A stretch of 64,000 bases of DNA from Cryptomeria japonica. Taxonomy: Eukaryota > Streptophyta > Pinopsida > Cupressales > Cupressaceae. Positions 1 to 12,016 of the stretch are shown here, one piece after another. Under the pieces are notes generated by a model. The model saw nothing but the letters and a program-made list of their open reading frames with translations, made no database searches and was not told the DNA's origin. The stretch is from NCBI RefSeq assembly GCF_030272615.1, contig NC_081410.1, positions 120,714,640-120,778,639 of the forward strand, in the 5' to 3' direction. How positions within the stretch are numbered: position 1 is the first letter of the stretch; the number at the start of each line of letters is the position of its first letter. The position numbers were made by a program, and so were the translations under genes.

Positions 1-1702
1 GACCTGTCAAATTCTGAATTATTTGATGTTATTGACCAAAATAAAGGACTCTTCTTCACTAGAAGAAGAAGACTCTGGCTGTTAGAAGGTAGAGTTGATG
101 ATGTAGAAAAAGACACTCATCACTATATGACAACTGTTGTCCAGTCTCACAAAGCACGTCTAGCCAACCAGCAAGCTGAAAAAGAACCGGTTATATCCAA
201 ACCGGATGAGTATTTGATGATGAAGGAAATCCGGTTGTTGAACCGATTGACACCATTGATGTCGATGCTTTGGACGTAGAGGATGTTACTCAGGAAACAC
301 CATCTGAGGCAACAGGACAGGAGAAACAGGCTAAACAAGTTGATAAGCAAGCCAAGGACAGACAGGAAGCGGCAAAGGAAGAGGCCAAGTAGAGGAAAAA
401 GGATGAAGAGAGAAGCAAAAAAAGGAAGAAGAAGAGAAGAAGACAAAGGATGAAGAGGAGAAGAACAAGAAAGATGAAGAGGAGTTGAGGAAAAAGGATG
501 AAGAAGAGAAGCGGAAAAAGGAAGAAGAAGAGAAGAAGAAAAAGGATGAAGAAGAGAAGCAGAAGAAAGATGAAGAGGAGAAGAAGAAGAAGGATGAATA
601 AGAGAAAAAGAAGCAAGAAGAAGAAAAGAAGAAGAAGGAAGAGGAAGATAAGAAACAGGAGAAGAAGAAGGAAGCAGAGAGGAAGAAGAAGGAAGAGGAA
701 GATAAGGAACAAGAGAAAAAGAAGGAAGCAAAAAAGAAAAAGGTTGAGGAGGAAAAGGAAGCGAAGAAGAGGAGAGAAGCAAAGAAGAAGAAAGTGAAAG
801 AGGACAAGGCAGGAGAAGCGGAGAAGAGCACCCAGATGGAAACTCTGAAGGCAACTGAGAGTCAAGCCAAACTGGCTGATCTCACCAGTTCTATCGATCT
901 CAAGTCTGCAAGTGAAATGGAGCTAATGCAGAGCATCAAGGTTGCTCAAGAGTGCCTTGAAATTATTCGAAGGAAGAAGGAGCAGGATGTAATTGAAGCG
1001 GCTGTGGACACTCTAACCGGTTTGATACCCGGTACAAATCTTCCCAACACTGATTCATCACTAGCTAAACTTAAGCTCCTATGCACAGTAGTGGATGATC
1101 AAGTGCAGAGCCTAGAAGAGGCAATAGAGGCAAATGTCAAAAAGGAGCATCAAAAAGCTCTTAATATAGCTCTGGTGAAGAAGTTGAATGAGCTCTGATC
1201 TGAACTGAAGAAAGAACAAAAGGATATAAGGGACGCTCTGGATGAGGGGAATCTGCTACTCAGCAAGATCTGCCAACCCCATCTGTTCTATGATTATGTG
1301 CTAGCTTAGAAGCAAAAGCTTCAAACGGACTTGCAGTCCTACATGAGCACATTCAAGCCACCTTATGACTCCTTTACAACTTATGGGCAAACCGTTCACC
1401 AATTTCACATCCAGTCAGCAAAAATGGAGCAAGAGATCAGCACCCGGTCTAGAGATTTGCAGGAGCTACAACTGGTTCTACTCCCACAATTGCAAATTCT
1501 TCAGAAGTGTTATCTGAACCTAGATGCCTTAACAGTTACACAGGAGATGAGCACAATTGATGCCATGGAAGAACAGGTCTCCTAGATGCAGACAGAAAAG
1601 GAAGTAGCCACCTCCCTACTTGAGTCCTGGTCTTTATCGATGAAACAATTCTTACAGGATTTTAAATCTGTTTTTGACAAGTATTATTCCTTATTGTCAT
1701 AA
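1..1702 (+). pseudogene. Decayed K/E-rich coiled-coil accessory ORF of the element
   Basis: One frame can be followed from about position 500 to the TAA at 1700-1702 with three internal stops: TGA at 1196, TAG at 1307 and TAG at 1583. Upstream of about 500 the coding sense continues in other frames (shifts near 220 and 420-500). The first third is almost pure lysine, glutamate and arginine (repeated EEEKKKKDEEEK-like units), so a long charged helix is likely. The rest is heptad-like helical sequence without a recognisable enzyme motif. Its position between pol (off window) and the polypurine tracts matches the extra 3' ORF of Sireviruses. I do not recognise a specific family, and there is no membrane segment to support an envelope role. 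Confidence 0.5.
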
Positions 1703-1755
1703 ACTTTTATTATTTTGAAAACAGGATTGTTCAGCTGTACTTTGTCATTGTTGGC

Positions 1756-1990
1756 AAAGGGGGAGAAGAATTCTATTTGAGAAAAGTATCTGGTTATCAA
1801 AATTTTGATATATGCTCTGAATATCTCAATGTTTATGCTCTTTATGCAAAATTGTTATACATTGTATTGCCAAAGGGATAGTGTATATGCTTAGGGGGAG
1901 CAATTTTGCTAATGGCATGATTTTGTTGTAAAACACTTAGATGTCAAAATTTTATTTTCCTAAGTGTTGCCATCAATACCAAAGGGGGAG
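1756..1990 (+). other. Multiple polypurine tracts before the 3' LTR
   Basis: Purine tracts occur at 1756-1765 (AAAGGGGGAG), 1891-1900 (TTAGGGGGAG) and 1981-1990 (AAAGGGGGAG), with a weaker CAAAGGGATA at 1871. The last lies three bases before the LTR and is the probable plus-strand primer; the others are duplicates of it. Confidence 0.65.
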
Positions 1991-1992
1991 AT

Positions 1993-3171
1993 TGTTGGCA
2001 TTTTTTATGTTTATGTTGTGATTGTCATTGATGGACACACACTTGCATTGAGATCTCCTTTATATGTATGAGTTTGAGCACAACCAGTATTTGTTCCAAC
2101 CGGTATGTTGTATTATAGTCTTTAGACTATTGGTGTTTTGCAGAATGTGTTTCCCGGTCTGAAGCGACATGTTGACCCCAAACGGTTCGTACATCCCAAG
2201 CGGTACGAGGGACTAAAGCGGTATAACACATTTTTAACAGTCTTCATTTTTGTCAAACTGACAACTGACATTTTGTATGAACCGGTAATACTCTATGATG
2301 AGTTACCAACCGACATTTTGTGATGAGTTACCATCCACCGATTGTTTGACGGTGACGACACTTTAACGGTGCTTTTTGTGTCGTGGTACCAAGTATGTCC
2401 AGGTTCATTGAACCTAGGAAATTTTTATGTAATCCTATTGGACCGACATGAAATAAGATTCCTTTATAAGGACATCATGTCTAGGGTTTTAGGTTGTTGA
2501 TGTGGATATAGCAAAAGTTTATGTTGTTGCTAGGGTTTAACGTGATTGAGGAGTTGGAGAGAATATGAATGTGTAGAAGACTGAAGTAATGCTGGAGTGC
2601 ATTAGGAACGAGCTACCAAGGATCTAACCAAGCAGTCTGTGCTACTAGCGAGATCAAACACTTGTTGATTACTCACATCTTTGACAAGTCTGTAGCCCTT
2701 AACCGGGTAGGCCCAAAAGCCTTTTGTAAATCCTCTAACAAGGTGGTTCACATCTGTGGATCTAAAATCCTCTAGCAAGGTAGTCTTTAATCAAACTTAT
2801 CTCCTAACAGAGATTGAGATTCCTAACAGGATTTGTTCTGGTAAAGAACATTGTAAGACCTTAACCGGTCTGACCTTAACTTTGCTGGTTCCTATTCTAC
2901 AGATAGTTACTTGTGAGTTCCATCTCATTGTGGTTTTTCCCATTTGGGTTTCCACGTCAAAATCTCATGTGTTATGGTGTTTGTTCTTCTATGGGTGAAT
3001 GCATTATTTGCTAGTTGGTTTGCATGTGTGTTAACTGGTTTGTCTGCTAAACTGTTTTACCAGTTTACTGTCAGTCTTGTAAAGTATTTAAGTGCAAAGA
3101 TTTTTGGCATACTAATGCACACCCCCTCTTAGTATTCATCAGAGTCACTCGGACTGGCGAGGAACTCAACA
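1993..3171 (+). repeat. 3' LTR of the copia-like element
   Basis: The 1179-bp block begins TGTTGGCA directly after the polypurine tract and ends GAACTCAACA, giving the perfect 5-bp terminal inverted repeat TGTTG/CAACA. A TATA-like TTTATAAGG at about 2462 is a candidate promoter. A C-rich run (ACACCCCCTCTTAG) lies near the right end. The partner 5' LTR is outside the window, so its age cannot be estimated. Confidence 0.65.
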
Positions 3172-4873
3172 AGGACCTTTTTGATCTTTTGGGTTGAATT
3201 TCTTTCACAATTGACTTTGAACCACCTGCAACATCAACAATCTTGTTAGCAGTTGAAATAGGAAGTTGAGTTGCTATATTTGAACCAATTCTCAGATCAT
3301 GGGAAGACATGAGCGATCCTTTTCTAAATTTCTGATCCCTTAACCATTCCTCAGTTTTTCTTATAACATTGAAAGTCCTGGCTTGAATGTTTTCATCTTC
3401 CTTTTTATCCTAGTCAATTTCTGGGATTGGTTGCCCTTGAACTTCCTTATTAAATTCAGGATCTAGAACATCCTCCCTTGTTTCCTCCTGTACCCCTGAT
3501 ACATTGATGGGAAGTCTCATTGTTATTACTTGTCGTAGAGTAAATATTGACCATAGCCTCTTTCTTACTTCATACTCATTACTACAATTTTCCCAATAAT
3601 CTTCCAACTGGGGTTCATGAAAGAAGTGTTCATCTACATTTAGGTTTTCAACAACATGGCCCCTTCTATCAAACTTCCGTCTAGCAACATAGGGATGCAA
3701 ATTCATCTTCTTAAGTTCCAACTCCAAATTCAAAGCATCAGACATGGATTTACAACTATAGTATCCAATCTCAATGGGAAAGGTGACTCCAGATTCACCT
3801 TTTACCCCTAACCTTTTATCAATATGAGATAACTGTCTACTCACTTCAATGAGTACGAGGCTATCAAAGGCATACCTATGTAGCTTGAACGGTTCACCTT
3901 CAAAACCACCTACTCGAAGATAGGTAAACCTAGGAAATTGAATGAAGAAGCTGCCATATATATTTATCAATTACATAGCTTCAACTGACATCCTTTTATT
4001 TACATCACCCTGTAGCTCAAACGCAAGTCTTCTCACAAAGACACCATTCCATCTGACAATATGTTCCACATATCTCTGCTACTGTAATAAAGGGTAGTAA
4101 TCATAGACTTTCATACCATCCACCCATGGTTCATTGAGCAAGCCGTGCCAATCTCTGGTACAAGCGAATATGTAAAATAGATAAGAAGACATAGAAAAGC
4201 TAGACATGCCCACAAAATTGCTTAAACCTTCATGGAGTCTTTCTGCAATTACTTGCGCCCAGTCAAGATATCTGTCACCTGATAGAAGCACCTGAATATA
4301 AAAATGCATCCAGTCCTCCTAGTAAAAGGAGTGTGAATTCCCTTTTAGCCTATTCAATAGTATAACAATGTCTCGCACTTCTATGATGAAGTGATCCTTG
4401 GTAAGGGGTTTCGGCAGCCGTGACCCTCCCTTTTGAACTTTGAGGAGCCAATTTCTTGCAATTACGCTTCTGTATTTACTTTTCTTCTTAGAGAAGAAAG
4501 CGTAAGAGGTCCCAATTGACCAGTCCTCATATGACTCATGTGGGATTCCCATCACTGCCATTACTGTTTCCCTATTAATATAAACTAATAACTCTCCACT
4601 ACTGGTTCTTATACATCTATTTGCAGCATCATACCTATTCATGCAGGCTATTACCAAATCTAGGCACAGGGCAGCAAGCAAAAATGAAGCGGCTTCAACG
4701 AGACCGTTTCTTACAATTTTCTCCATCATTGAGCCAACTTCAGGGTTTTTGGCTCTTTCAAAGAAATCCCCCAGGTCGGCACGAGTTAAAGAAGTATCAT
4801 CTAATTCTGGCAATATGCTCACTAGACATGATGTCCGACCTAGTTTCGACAGTATTGGCCTCATAATGCCCAC
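3172..4873 (-). pseudogene. Decayed gene of an unrecognised family, cut by the LTR
   Basis: Open segments at 4319-4873, 4079-4309, 3410-3970 and 3172-3310 all lie in one minus-strand frame, separated only by stop codons, so this is one gene decayed by point mutation. The likely start is the ATG at 4873. The first segment has a conserved-looking block (NRYDAANR ... GELLVYI ... MGIPHE). The frame runs straight into the LTR at 3171, so the gene's 3' part was displaced by the copia insertion and lies beyond the left edge. I do not recognise the family. A similar block occurs in the pseudogene at 12017-12856. It may be a transposon-borne accessory protein or a multicopy host gene. Confidence 0.5.
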
Positions 4874-4996
4874 TTATACTTTAATCAAGCAATTCTAAAG
4901 AAGGATGAAATTCTACTCCAACAAACCAAAGATTTTCTTCTTACACTGACAAATCTTCTGAACTAAAGAAATACAGTGTAGGGAAATCATCTGAAC

Positions 4997-5179
4997 TCAC
5001 CTATTATCACCACAAATTTGTGAAACCCCCTCAATAGAGATGAATTTACCTTTTGGATCTCCAGTTCGTTCAATTTTAATAGCTACAACCTTTACAAGTT
5101 TGCCTATAAATTTACATGTCTTTTTAAGCAACGGGAAGGAAAATCGAGAGAAATCTATACACGCTTCATAATGATTCAT
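4997..5179 (-). pseudogene. Short ORF upstream of and in frame with the unknown gene
   Basis: This 60-residue frame (start ATG at 5179) is in the same minus-strand frame as the pseudogene at 3172-4873 but is separated from it by about 120 bases with several stops. It contains a basic/hydrophobic stretch (FPLLKKTCKFIGKLVKVVAIKI). It ends next to a GTGAGT that resembles a splice donor, but no acceptor that keeps the frame was found. It may be a 5' exon, a 5' part of the same decayed gene, or chance. Confidence is low. Confidence 0.2.
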
Positions 5180-5377
5180 TCAAATGTCTGAAGTAACAGT
5201 GATATGACTGAAAATATGACACTTTCTTAATTGCCCATCACTTCCACACAAATACTTAATGTCCCCATGATTACTTTCCAAATTAAAAATTTTAAACTAT
5301 TAGATGACGGGAATATTCCTTCTTACCGCGCTACCTCCAGTGTTATCACAATTCTTAGAATCAGCTTAGAGTGAACT

Positions 5378-5796
5378 TTTTGAATCTTGAACCATCTCAC
5401 AAGGAGTTCAATGGTTCAAGTTCATTTAGTGAGGACAACAATGAACTAGCGGCTCAAAAAAATACCGGGAAGGAGCAATAACGATAACTAACAAGTGAAA
5501 GGACTTCAAACTTTGAACCGTTGAACCGAGAATGCAAAAGGTTCAAGGTTCAAATTCAATACCGACTTCAACACATTTACACTTGCTCATTAAATAACAT
5601 CACATAGCCACGACTCAAGCAAAAGGACCTTTTGAACCTTGAACCAAAAAGGTTCACGGGTTCAAAGTTCAAAATGCATAACAAAAATGCGCTTGCTTTA
5701 GTTAAGACAAAGGCCGCTAGAGACATTACCAAAAATGCACTTTGAACCTTGAACCTTTTGAACTGCTTAAAGGTTCAATGATAGAGGTTCAACGTG
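5378..5796. repeat. Four hairpin clusters of TTGAACC / GGTTCAA
   Basis: Clusters at about 5378-5421, 5511-5560, 5629-5677 and 5738-5796 each contain one or two TTGAACC units followed after a short gap by GGTTCAA units, so each can fold on itself. The clusters recur every 110-130 bases. About fifteen heptamers lie in roughly 420 bases. No coding frame spans them. Confidence 0.6.
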
Positions 5797-5891
5797 AGGA
5801 AATACAAAGACTGAAAAGAAAAGAGACACCATAAGGCAACCCACAAGCTTGAAATTTTAATAAAAAATTGAGGGGATGCTAACAAGATGGA

Positions 5892-7229
5892 ATGGGAATG
5901 TCTAACGGTTCTCGTATCATGAAGATAAATGGGTGTCTTGAACACTACAAGGAGAGGCCAAAGCTAGTTATTCGACTAGAATGGATTGTTGAAGACATTG
6001 AATATCACTCAAAGCATTCCTTGCTGTGTAAATTCGTGGGGATGCAAGTCTCTTCGAAATTTATGAAATCTTGGGCTCAAAGGACGTGGTTGTTGGAGGG
6101 GGAGATGGAAATTATGCTATTGGCAAATAACTATATTATGGTTACATTCAATTGCATGGCAAATCGCAACAAGGATTTTGAAGGAGGCCCATATTTTCAT
6201 AACTAAATCAAGTTATTTATTAAAACTTGTAATGTAGGTTTCAACCCTTCTGAGGAGCTACTGAATCGGGTTCTGGTGTGGGTTTACCTACCTCGATTTC
6301 TAGTGGAGTGTTGGTAGGATGATATCATACATATGGTGGCATTACTGTTGGGGATACCGGTTGGATCCTCTAAAAAAACTTGAGTTAAAAAGGTAACGAG
6401 CTTCACTCGTATTAGCGTTGAAATTGATTTGAGCAAGTCGTTACCATATTCTATGGATACGTGTGCGGGGTCTTACTCTTGGGTGCAACAATTAGACTAT
6501 GAGACTTTACCATTCAGGTGTTGGCTATGTCATGAACATGGTCATTTATAGGGAAGATGCCCAAGGTCTAGGCCCATTGAACCTCAACCTTCTCAACCTT
6601 CTCAGCCTCCTCATAATCCTCCTAGGGTGGATAGAGGTAAGGCTCTCATTCCTGGTGAGGGGATGGATGTAGATGGTTTTACTCTTGTCAAAGCTCGTAA
6701 TAGGAATTGAGGACATAAGAGGACCTTAAAGGAGAGACAAGAAGAGGATACCTTCAATATATTTGAATCTCTTAATGATCTCAGTCAACAAGAGATTAAC
6801 TCAAGCTTGATGATTTTGAAATAGAATGATGTGGTTATGGGGTAGGAGGAAGGTATTTTAGATGCTATGCAGGCCTCTGAGGATGGTGGTGATTTGCAAA
6901 TGGACACAGATCGTCATGTGGAGGATTAGGGGAAGTTGACTATTGTAGTAGAAGTGATGATGGATGAGGGGAAAGACTCTCATGAGGTAAAGAAATTGGG
7001 TCATGAGATGGCAAAGAGTAGTAAGTCTTCCCCTCATTTGGGCCTTCTTCATAAGGATATAAAAAAGGGTATGGGGGAGAAGTCAACAAAGGTTGGTAGG
7101 AAGAAAGACCTGGACAAGATTAAGTTGATGCAGGAGAATTTGGTGGAGTTAGGGTCAGTGAAGACTTTGTATTCTCATTTTTCAAGTCCCCTAAAATTAT
7201 TGTGCTATCTTGGAGTGTTTGGGGCTTGA
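5892..7229 (+). pseudogene. LINE ORF1 (DUF4283-like, CCHC zinc knuckle), decayed
   Basis: The N-terminal part resembles the DUF4283 domain that opens plant LINE ORF1 proteins, including the landmark 'EGGPYF' and a following 'VWVYLPRF' segment. A zinc knuckle C-x2-C-x4-H-x4-C lies at 6519-6560 (CWLCHEHGH) with a TAG between its histidine and last cysteine. Proline/glutamine-rich and acidic segments follow. ORF1 proteins of this type bind element RNA during reverse transcription. At least seven in-frame stops remove function. The ATG at 5892 starts the first open segment, but the real start may lie upstream. Confidence 0.65.
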
Positions 7230-10200
7230 ATAGTGGCCCTAGACAAAAATTTATTTGGGATTTGGTGAGAAGTCATTCTCTCGATATTCTTTTTTTGTAG
7301 GAAACTAAACTTTCTGTAGAGAGCATGATGGGATTATTGCCTAAGTTGTGGGGAAAGGTTAATGCCAATGTATAGGGGCTCATGGCTCTTCTGGAGGTGT
7401 GGCATGCTTTTGGAATCCTGTGAAGATTCACCCCCTTTGGTGGATGGCCTCTAAATCATCGATATATGTGATTGCTTCAAGTCTTGAGACAGGAGAAGCT
7501 ATCCTTCTCTCTAATATTTACGCGCCTACTGATTTCCAAGGTAAGCAGCTCCTGTGGTCCCATATCACTTTTGTCTGCATCATGACGCCTCTTCTTCCTT
7601 GGATTATGGCTGGTGATTTCAATGCCATCTATGAGTTGACAGAGAAGCATGGTGAGATTATGTGGTTGGAACCTTCATTTTTCTTATGATATCTTGGCTT
7701 TGAATCTGATTGACATTAAGCCCAATAATGGTCAATTTACTTGGAACAATCGAAGGATTGGGGAGAAGTACATTGTAGAGAGACTTGATCAGTTCTTGGT
7801 TTCTTGTTTCTAGATTGGTGGTGGGTAGTCTACCATCTCAGAGATCTTGGACTGGCAGGGGCCGAACCACTGGCCTATTAAGCTAAATGCTTCCTCTACT
7901 AGGATTGCTAGGTCTCCTTCCTTCAAGTTCCAACTTATGTGGTTGCCTGTCTCGTCTTTGTAGGATTATGTAGTTGATTGGTGGAGGATTGGTAGACCTG
8001 CTTATGGCACTGCTATGTATACATTTTCCAAACTACTCCAATTTGTTAAATATCAACTTAAAAGGTGGAATCGTCAATGCTTTTGCAATATTTTCCATGC
8101 TAAAGCTATTTCTCAAGTTGAGATGGATGACATCACTAGAGAGATAAGGGAGGTTGGCTTGTCTAAGACCTTGCTCAGTGAGGAAGCTAGAGTTGTAAAG
8201 TTTTTGGAAGAATGTGAACTGTAGGAGGAAATCTAGTGGAAACATAGGGCTTTGGTTGAGTGGCTTCAGGAAGGAGATAAAAATACCGCTTTCTTCTTCA
8301 ATTTGGTGAAAGCCAGAAGACACTACAATTCTATTCCTACTCTTGTAAATGATAGGGGTGAGCAACTTTTAGCCATGCATGACATCCTGAAAGAGGCTAT
8401 GAGGTACTTTGGCTACTTATTCAGAGAGGATTCCCATGGGGGGCTAGAAGAGGAAAATCATGTTCTCTCTTGTATCCCATCGTTGGTTACTAGAGAAATG
8501 AATGAGCATATTATGGGCCATATTTCTCTTGAGGAGATGGAAAGGGTTGTGTTCCAAATGAAGGAGGGGAAGACACTTGGCCTTGATGGTTTCCTGGTTG
8601 AATTCTTTCAAGAGTTATGGGATATTATTAAGTTGTATTTATTGGAGGTGGTCCAAGAATCCCAAAAGAACAAACATATGTTGTGTGCTTTGAACTCTAC
8701 TTTTCTTTCCCTTATCCCCAAGTGTGAGGGGGCTGACCGGTAAAGTCAATTCCACCCTATATCTTTATACAATGTGGTCTATAAGATTATCTCCAAGTTG
8801 ATAGCTGATAGGTTGAATAAGTGGCTTAAAAAGCTTATATCAGAGTAGCAGAGTGGTTTTGTGGCAGGCTGACAAATCTTGGACGAGGTAGTTATTGCTA
8901 CTGAATCCATCCATTCCATGGTTACCTCAAAAGAAAAATCTATGTTCATCAAGATGGATATGGCAAAGGCTTATGATATGGTTCGATGGTCCTTTGGAAA
9001 GTTCTTGGGGCCTTTGGGTTTGCTGTGGATTGGATCCAATGGGTTATGCCATGTGTTACTTCTATTTCCTACTCTGTTTTGATTAATGGGGATCACATTG
9101 AACTCTTTGGTGCTTCTAGAGGCCTCCAACAGGGGGAAACAATCTCTCCTTATTTATTTATTCTTTTTGCTAAAGGTCTTGGGCGTCTGATGAAGAGTAA
9201 TGTTGAGTTTGGCCCGATTCAAGGGTGGATATGTGGAAATGATTTGCCTCCTCTGTCTCATTTGTAGTTTGTGGATGATACAATCTTGATGGGAACTGCA
9301 AAGGTCAGAGAAACTAGTAATCTGTGTAAGGCTTTGGATATTTATTCGGTTGCTTCTGGTCAGTTGATTAATGAGGATAAATCCTCCATTTTCTTTTTCA
9401 ATATGCCAAACCCTATATGGATGCAAATCACTCATATCCTAAGGTTTCAGATTGGTTCCCTTCCTTTGACTTATCTTGGTATTCCTATATCTATTGGAAA
9501 CCTACCTAAGGAGTCTTGATAACTTATATTCTTGAAAAGTTTTGTATGAAAGTCAGTCATTGGACTCACAGGTGGCTTTCCTTTGCTGGACGAGTTCAAC
9601 TTCTCAAGTCGGTAGTGCAGGTCCTACCTATTTATAGGTGTATGTTTTAGGTGGCCCCGATGGGTTTTGTCAAAGAGGGATTCTTTGGCTAGGTAGTTCT
9701 TATGGGCAGGCAACTTGTCATTTTCTAAATGGAGTCTTGTCAAATGGGATATTGTGTGCACCCCAAAGCGGTTAGGAGAACTTGTTTAAGGCATTTGATT
9801 TTGTTTGGGATGGCACTGGTTGCAAAGTTGTATTGGAGGTGGTGTGTGGAGAAGGATCAATTATGGGATAATATTTTGTCGAATAAGTATCTTCAGGGGA
9901 TTCCGCAGGAAGATATTTCAAGGTATCCCTTGGTTGGGGAAAGCTTAGTGATTTGGAACACACTCAAGAAAGGGGAAGATCTAATTAAGTATGGATTATT
10001 TTGGATATGCAAGAGAGGGGAATATGCACTCTTTTGGTCGGATTCTTGGGATGGTTTCCCCTCCATTACTTCTCAGTATCCGAACTTGAGGATTCTCAGC
10101 CAGTAGTTTCTTGAGGATGGGTGGTCTAAGGTGAGTGACTTTAAATCCTTTTCTTTGTGTGGGCAGTTGGATGTGGCAAGATGGAAGGATCCTGCTGATT

Positions 10201-11489
10201 GGCCAATTGATGGCAGGGAAGATGAATGTGCTGAGATTCATGGAATTATTTCTAATAGACATTGCAGCTCCATCAGGGATAAGGATAGTATTTCTTGGTT
10301 TCTGAATCTGAGGGGCACTTTTACTGTTGCTAGTGGATATCAGGAGTTGTTGTTCCGTAGCCTAAGCGGGGAGGAGGTTCCTTGGTGGAAGTATGCTTGG
10401 AACAAATTCTCTTGGCCAAAGTGTAATTGCTTTGTGTGGACTCTTGCTTTGAATATGTGTTTTACTTGGGATAATATTCGTAAGTGTGGCTTTTATGGCC
10501 CTTCTATCTATTTCTTGTGTGGTGCTGGTGAGGAGGACTCCTCACACTTGTTCTTCCAATTTCCTTTCTCTTTGTAGCTCTGGCATTTTTGGTGGGGAGT
10601 TTGGAAACACCCTTGTGTTCATGCTTCATCCCTGGTGGAGTTCTGGAAGAGTTTGGGTAAGCCTCCCACTTTGTCTTCTTTTCTTCAGATTGTGTGGGTG
10701 TAGGTCCCACTTTTATATTATGGCAGATATGGTTTGAGCGAAACCATAGAATTTTCCAAGGTGAAAGGTTAGTTGTTTAGTAGATATGTCACAAAATAGT
10801 GGGGATGATCCAGGAGATGGTGGAAGCTAAATGTGAGGTGATGCTCCCTCTGGACAAAAGGGATGACGATATTGTGAGCAAACTTGGTATTCAGGGATTG
10901 TCTCTAGCCTTTTCCTGTATCAGAAGAGGTAGTTGTGGGAAGAGGAGGGTTCAAAGATTGGGTAGATGGTTACCTCCTCCTGAAATGTTTTTAAAGATTA
11001 ATACTGATGGTTCCTCTCGTGGTAATCCTGGACATGCTGGGATTGGTGGGGTTGGTAGAGACTTCTTGGGGAAGGTTGTCTTCCTCTTTTCTATTTATAA
11101 AGGACAACAAGCTAATAATTTTATGGAAGGTCTTGCTTCGTTGTATGCTTTAGAGAGGGCTTATGCTTTGGGATGACGTAAGGTTATCTGTGAGTCGGAC
11201 ACAGATTATCATTAATTTGTTGATTAAGAAGAAGGCAACAAATGTTAATTGGTAGGTGGCTTTGATTGTTCACCAAATTTTACTAATTGGTTCAAAGATG
11301 GAGTCGGTGTCTTTTGCCCACATTCCGCGGGAGTGGAATAGGGCAGCTGATAGGTTGGCTAAATGGGCCTCGAAACATGCTGGTGATTGGAAGGTGGAGG
11401 GATGGGATCACCTTTCCTCTGAGTACTATCAGAATTTGGAGGAGATATTTGTTGCTGATATGGATGGTCAGGCTGGTGGATTTTGTTGA
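7190..11489 (+). pseudogene. LINE ORF2 (endonuclease, RT, RNase H), decayed
   Basis: Endonuclease landmarks are 'WGLNSGPRQKF' near 7215 and 'AGDFNAIYE' near 7610. The RT contains 'FIKMDMAKAYDMV' near 8948, 'GLQQGE' near 9120 and the catalytic FVDD at 9268-9279. A zf-RVT-like segment (WPKCNCFVW) lies near 10415. RNase H begins 'LKINTDGSSRGNPG' near 10990 and ends with 'HIPREWNRAADRLA' near 11317. The intact protein would nick DNA and copy element RNA at the target site. Many stops are TAG where related LINEs have glutamine, for example just before FVDD (9265) and in the segment before 'SGFVAG' (8848). It is not functional. Confidence 0.8.
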
Positions 11490-11600
11490 TTATGTCTGTG
11501 TTGGGGTGATGATGTGTTTTCCGTTCGGAGACTTTGGATTCGGGCTTGCTTTGTAATTCTCTGTTTTGAGTTCTAATAAAGTTTGTTAAATTTTAAGTAA

Positions 11601-12016
11601 GTAAAATATTGTTTTATACTAATTCACCCCCCTTCTCAATATAAGTGAGTGCTTGTTTACTTTTTTTTACCCCTTTATTAAAAAAACAAAACTATTTTAT
11701 CACTAGAGCGATTTTAGGAATTCTGAAAAAAAATTGACATTTTCGAGGAAGCACACCAATGCCATGTTATGTTTTTTTGAAAAATATAGGACCCCTTTGT
11801 GTGCTCCCCCTTTTTGAAACCCTTAATCTCCCACATTTAAAAAAAAATAGTAGTTTAGAGAGTAGATTCAGAGCACTACAACTCTTGTTATTGTTTCATC
11901 TTCAAATTTTGAGTGTAATTATCTTCAATTTCTCATTAAATTTTAGTGTTTGTTGACTTCAAAAAACAAGTGGCAACTGAAGATCCCTTTTCGTCCCCCA
12001 TCTTAGTGCACTTACC
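11601..12016. other. AT-rich spacer, no gene seen
   Basis: This stretch has homopolymer A/T runs and a C-rich motif (TTCACCCCCCTTCTCAAT) near 11624 that resembles the right end of the LTR at 1993-3171. That could be a small LTR relic, but it is too short to assign. No convincing reading frame was seen. Confidence 0.3.

Larger units (their letters stand above)
1..3171 (+). mobile_element. 3' part of a copia-like (Sirevirus-like) LTR retrotransposon
   Basis: The stretch ends in a long terminal repeat that starts TGTTG and ends CAACA. It is preceded by several purine tracts of the form AAAGGGGGAG and by a decayed lysine/glutamate-rich reading frame. Repeated polypurine tracts before the 3' LTR and an extra coding region after pol are described for Sireviruses (Ty1/copia); the assignment here rests on these architectural features because no reverse transcriptase lies in the window. 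The 5' part is beyond the left edge, so its target duplication cannot be checked. The right boundary is where a minus-strand reading frame of another gene starts. Confidence 0.6.
5880..11600 (+). mobile_element. Decayed L1-type LINE retrotransposon with RNase H
   Basis: The plus strand carries, in order, a gag-like ORF1 with a CCHC knuckle, an AP endonuclease, a reverse transcriptase with FVDD, a cysteine-rich zf-RVT-like segment and a C-terminal RNase H. This is the order of plant L1-clade LINEs that carry RNase H. All parts are broken by stops and frameshifts. The 5' boundary is set just before the ORF1 start and the 3' boundary just after AATAAAG near 11576; neither is certain because no clear target duplication was found. 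Confidence 0.8.

Noticed and set aside
147-865. Long leucine/serine-rich reading frames on the minus strand
   Set aside because: They are the complement of the lysine/glutamate-rich repeats and arise from low complexity.
1-1702. Envelope-like protein
   Set aside because: No signal peptide, membrane segment or fusion-like motif; the sequence is charged and helical.
4890-5005. Possible intron between 4997-5179 and 4873 on the minus strand (GTGAGT donor, TTCTTTAG acceptor)
   Set aside because: Every acceptor tried leads to a stop or the wrong frame for the main ORF, and the gene is decayed anyway.
11618-11660. C-rich LTR-end relic similar to 3115-3135
   Set aside because: Too short and AT-rich around it to define an element; noted only in the spacer entry.
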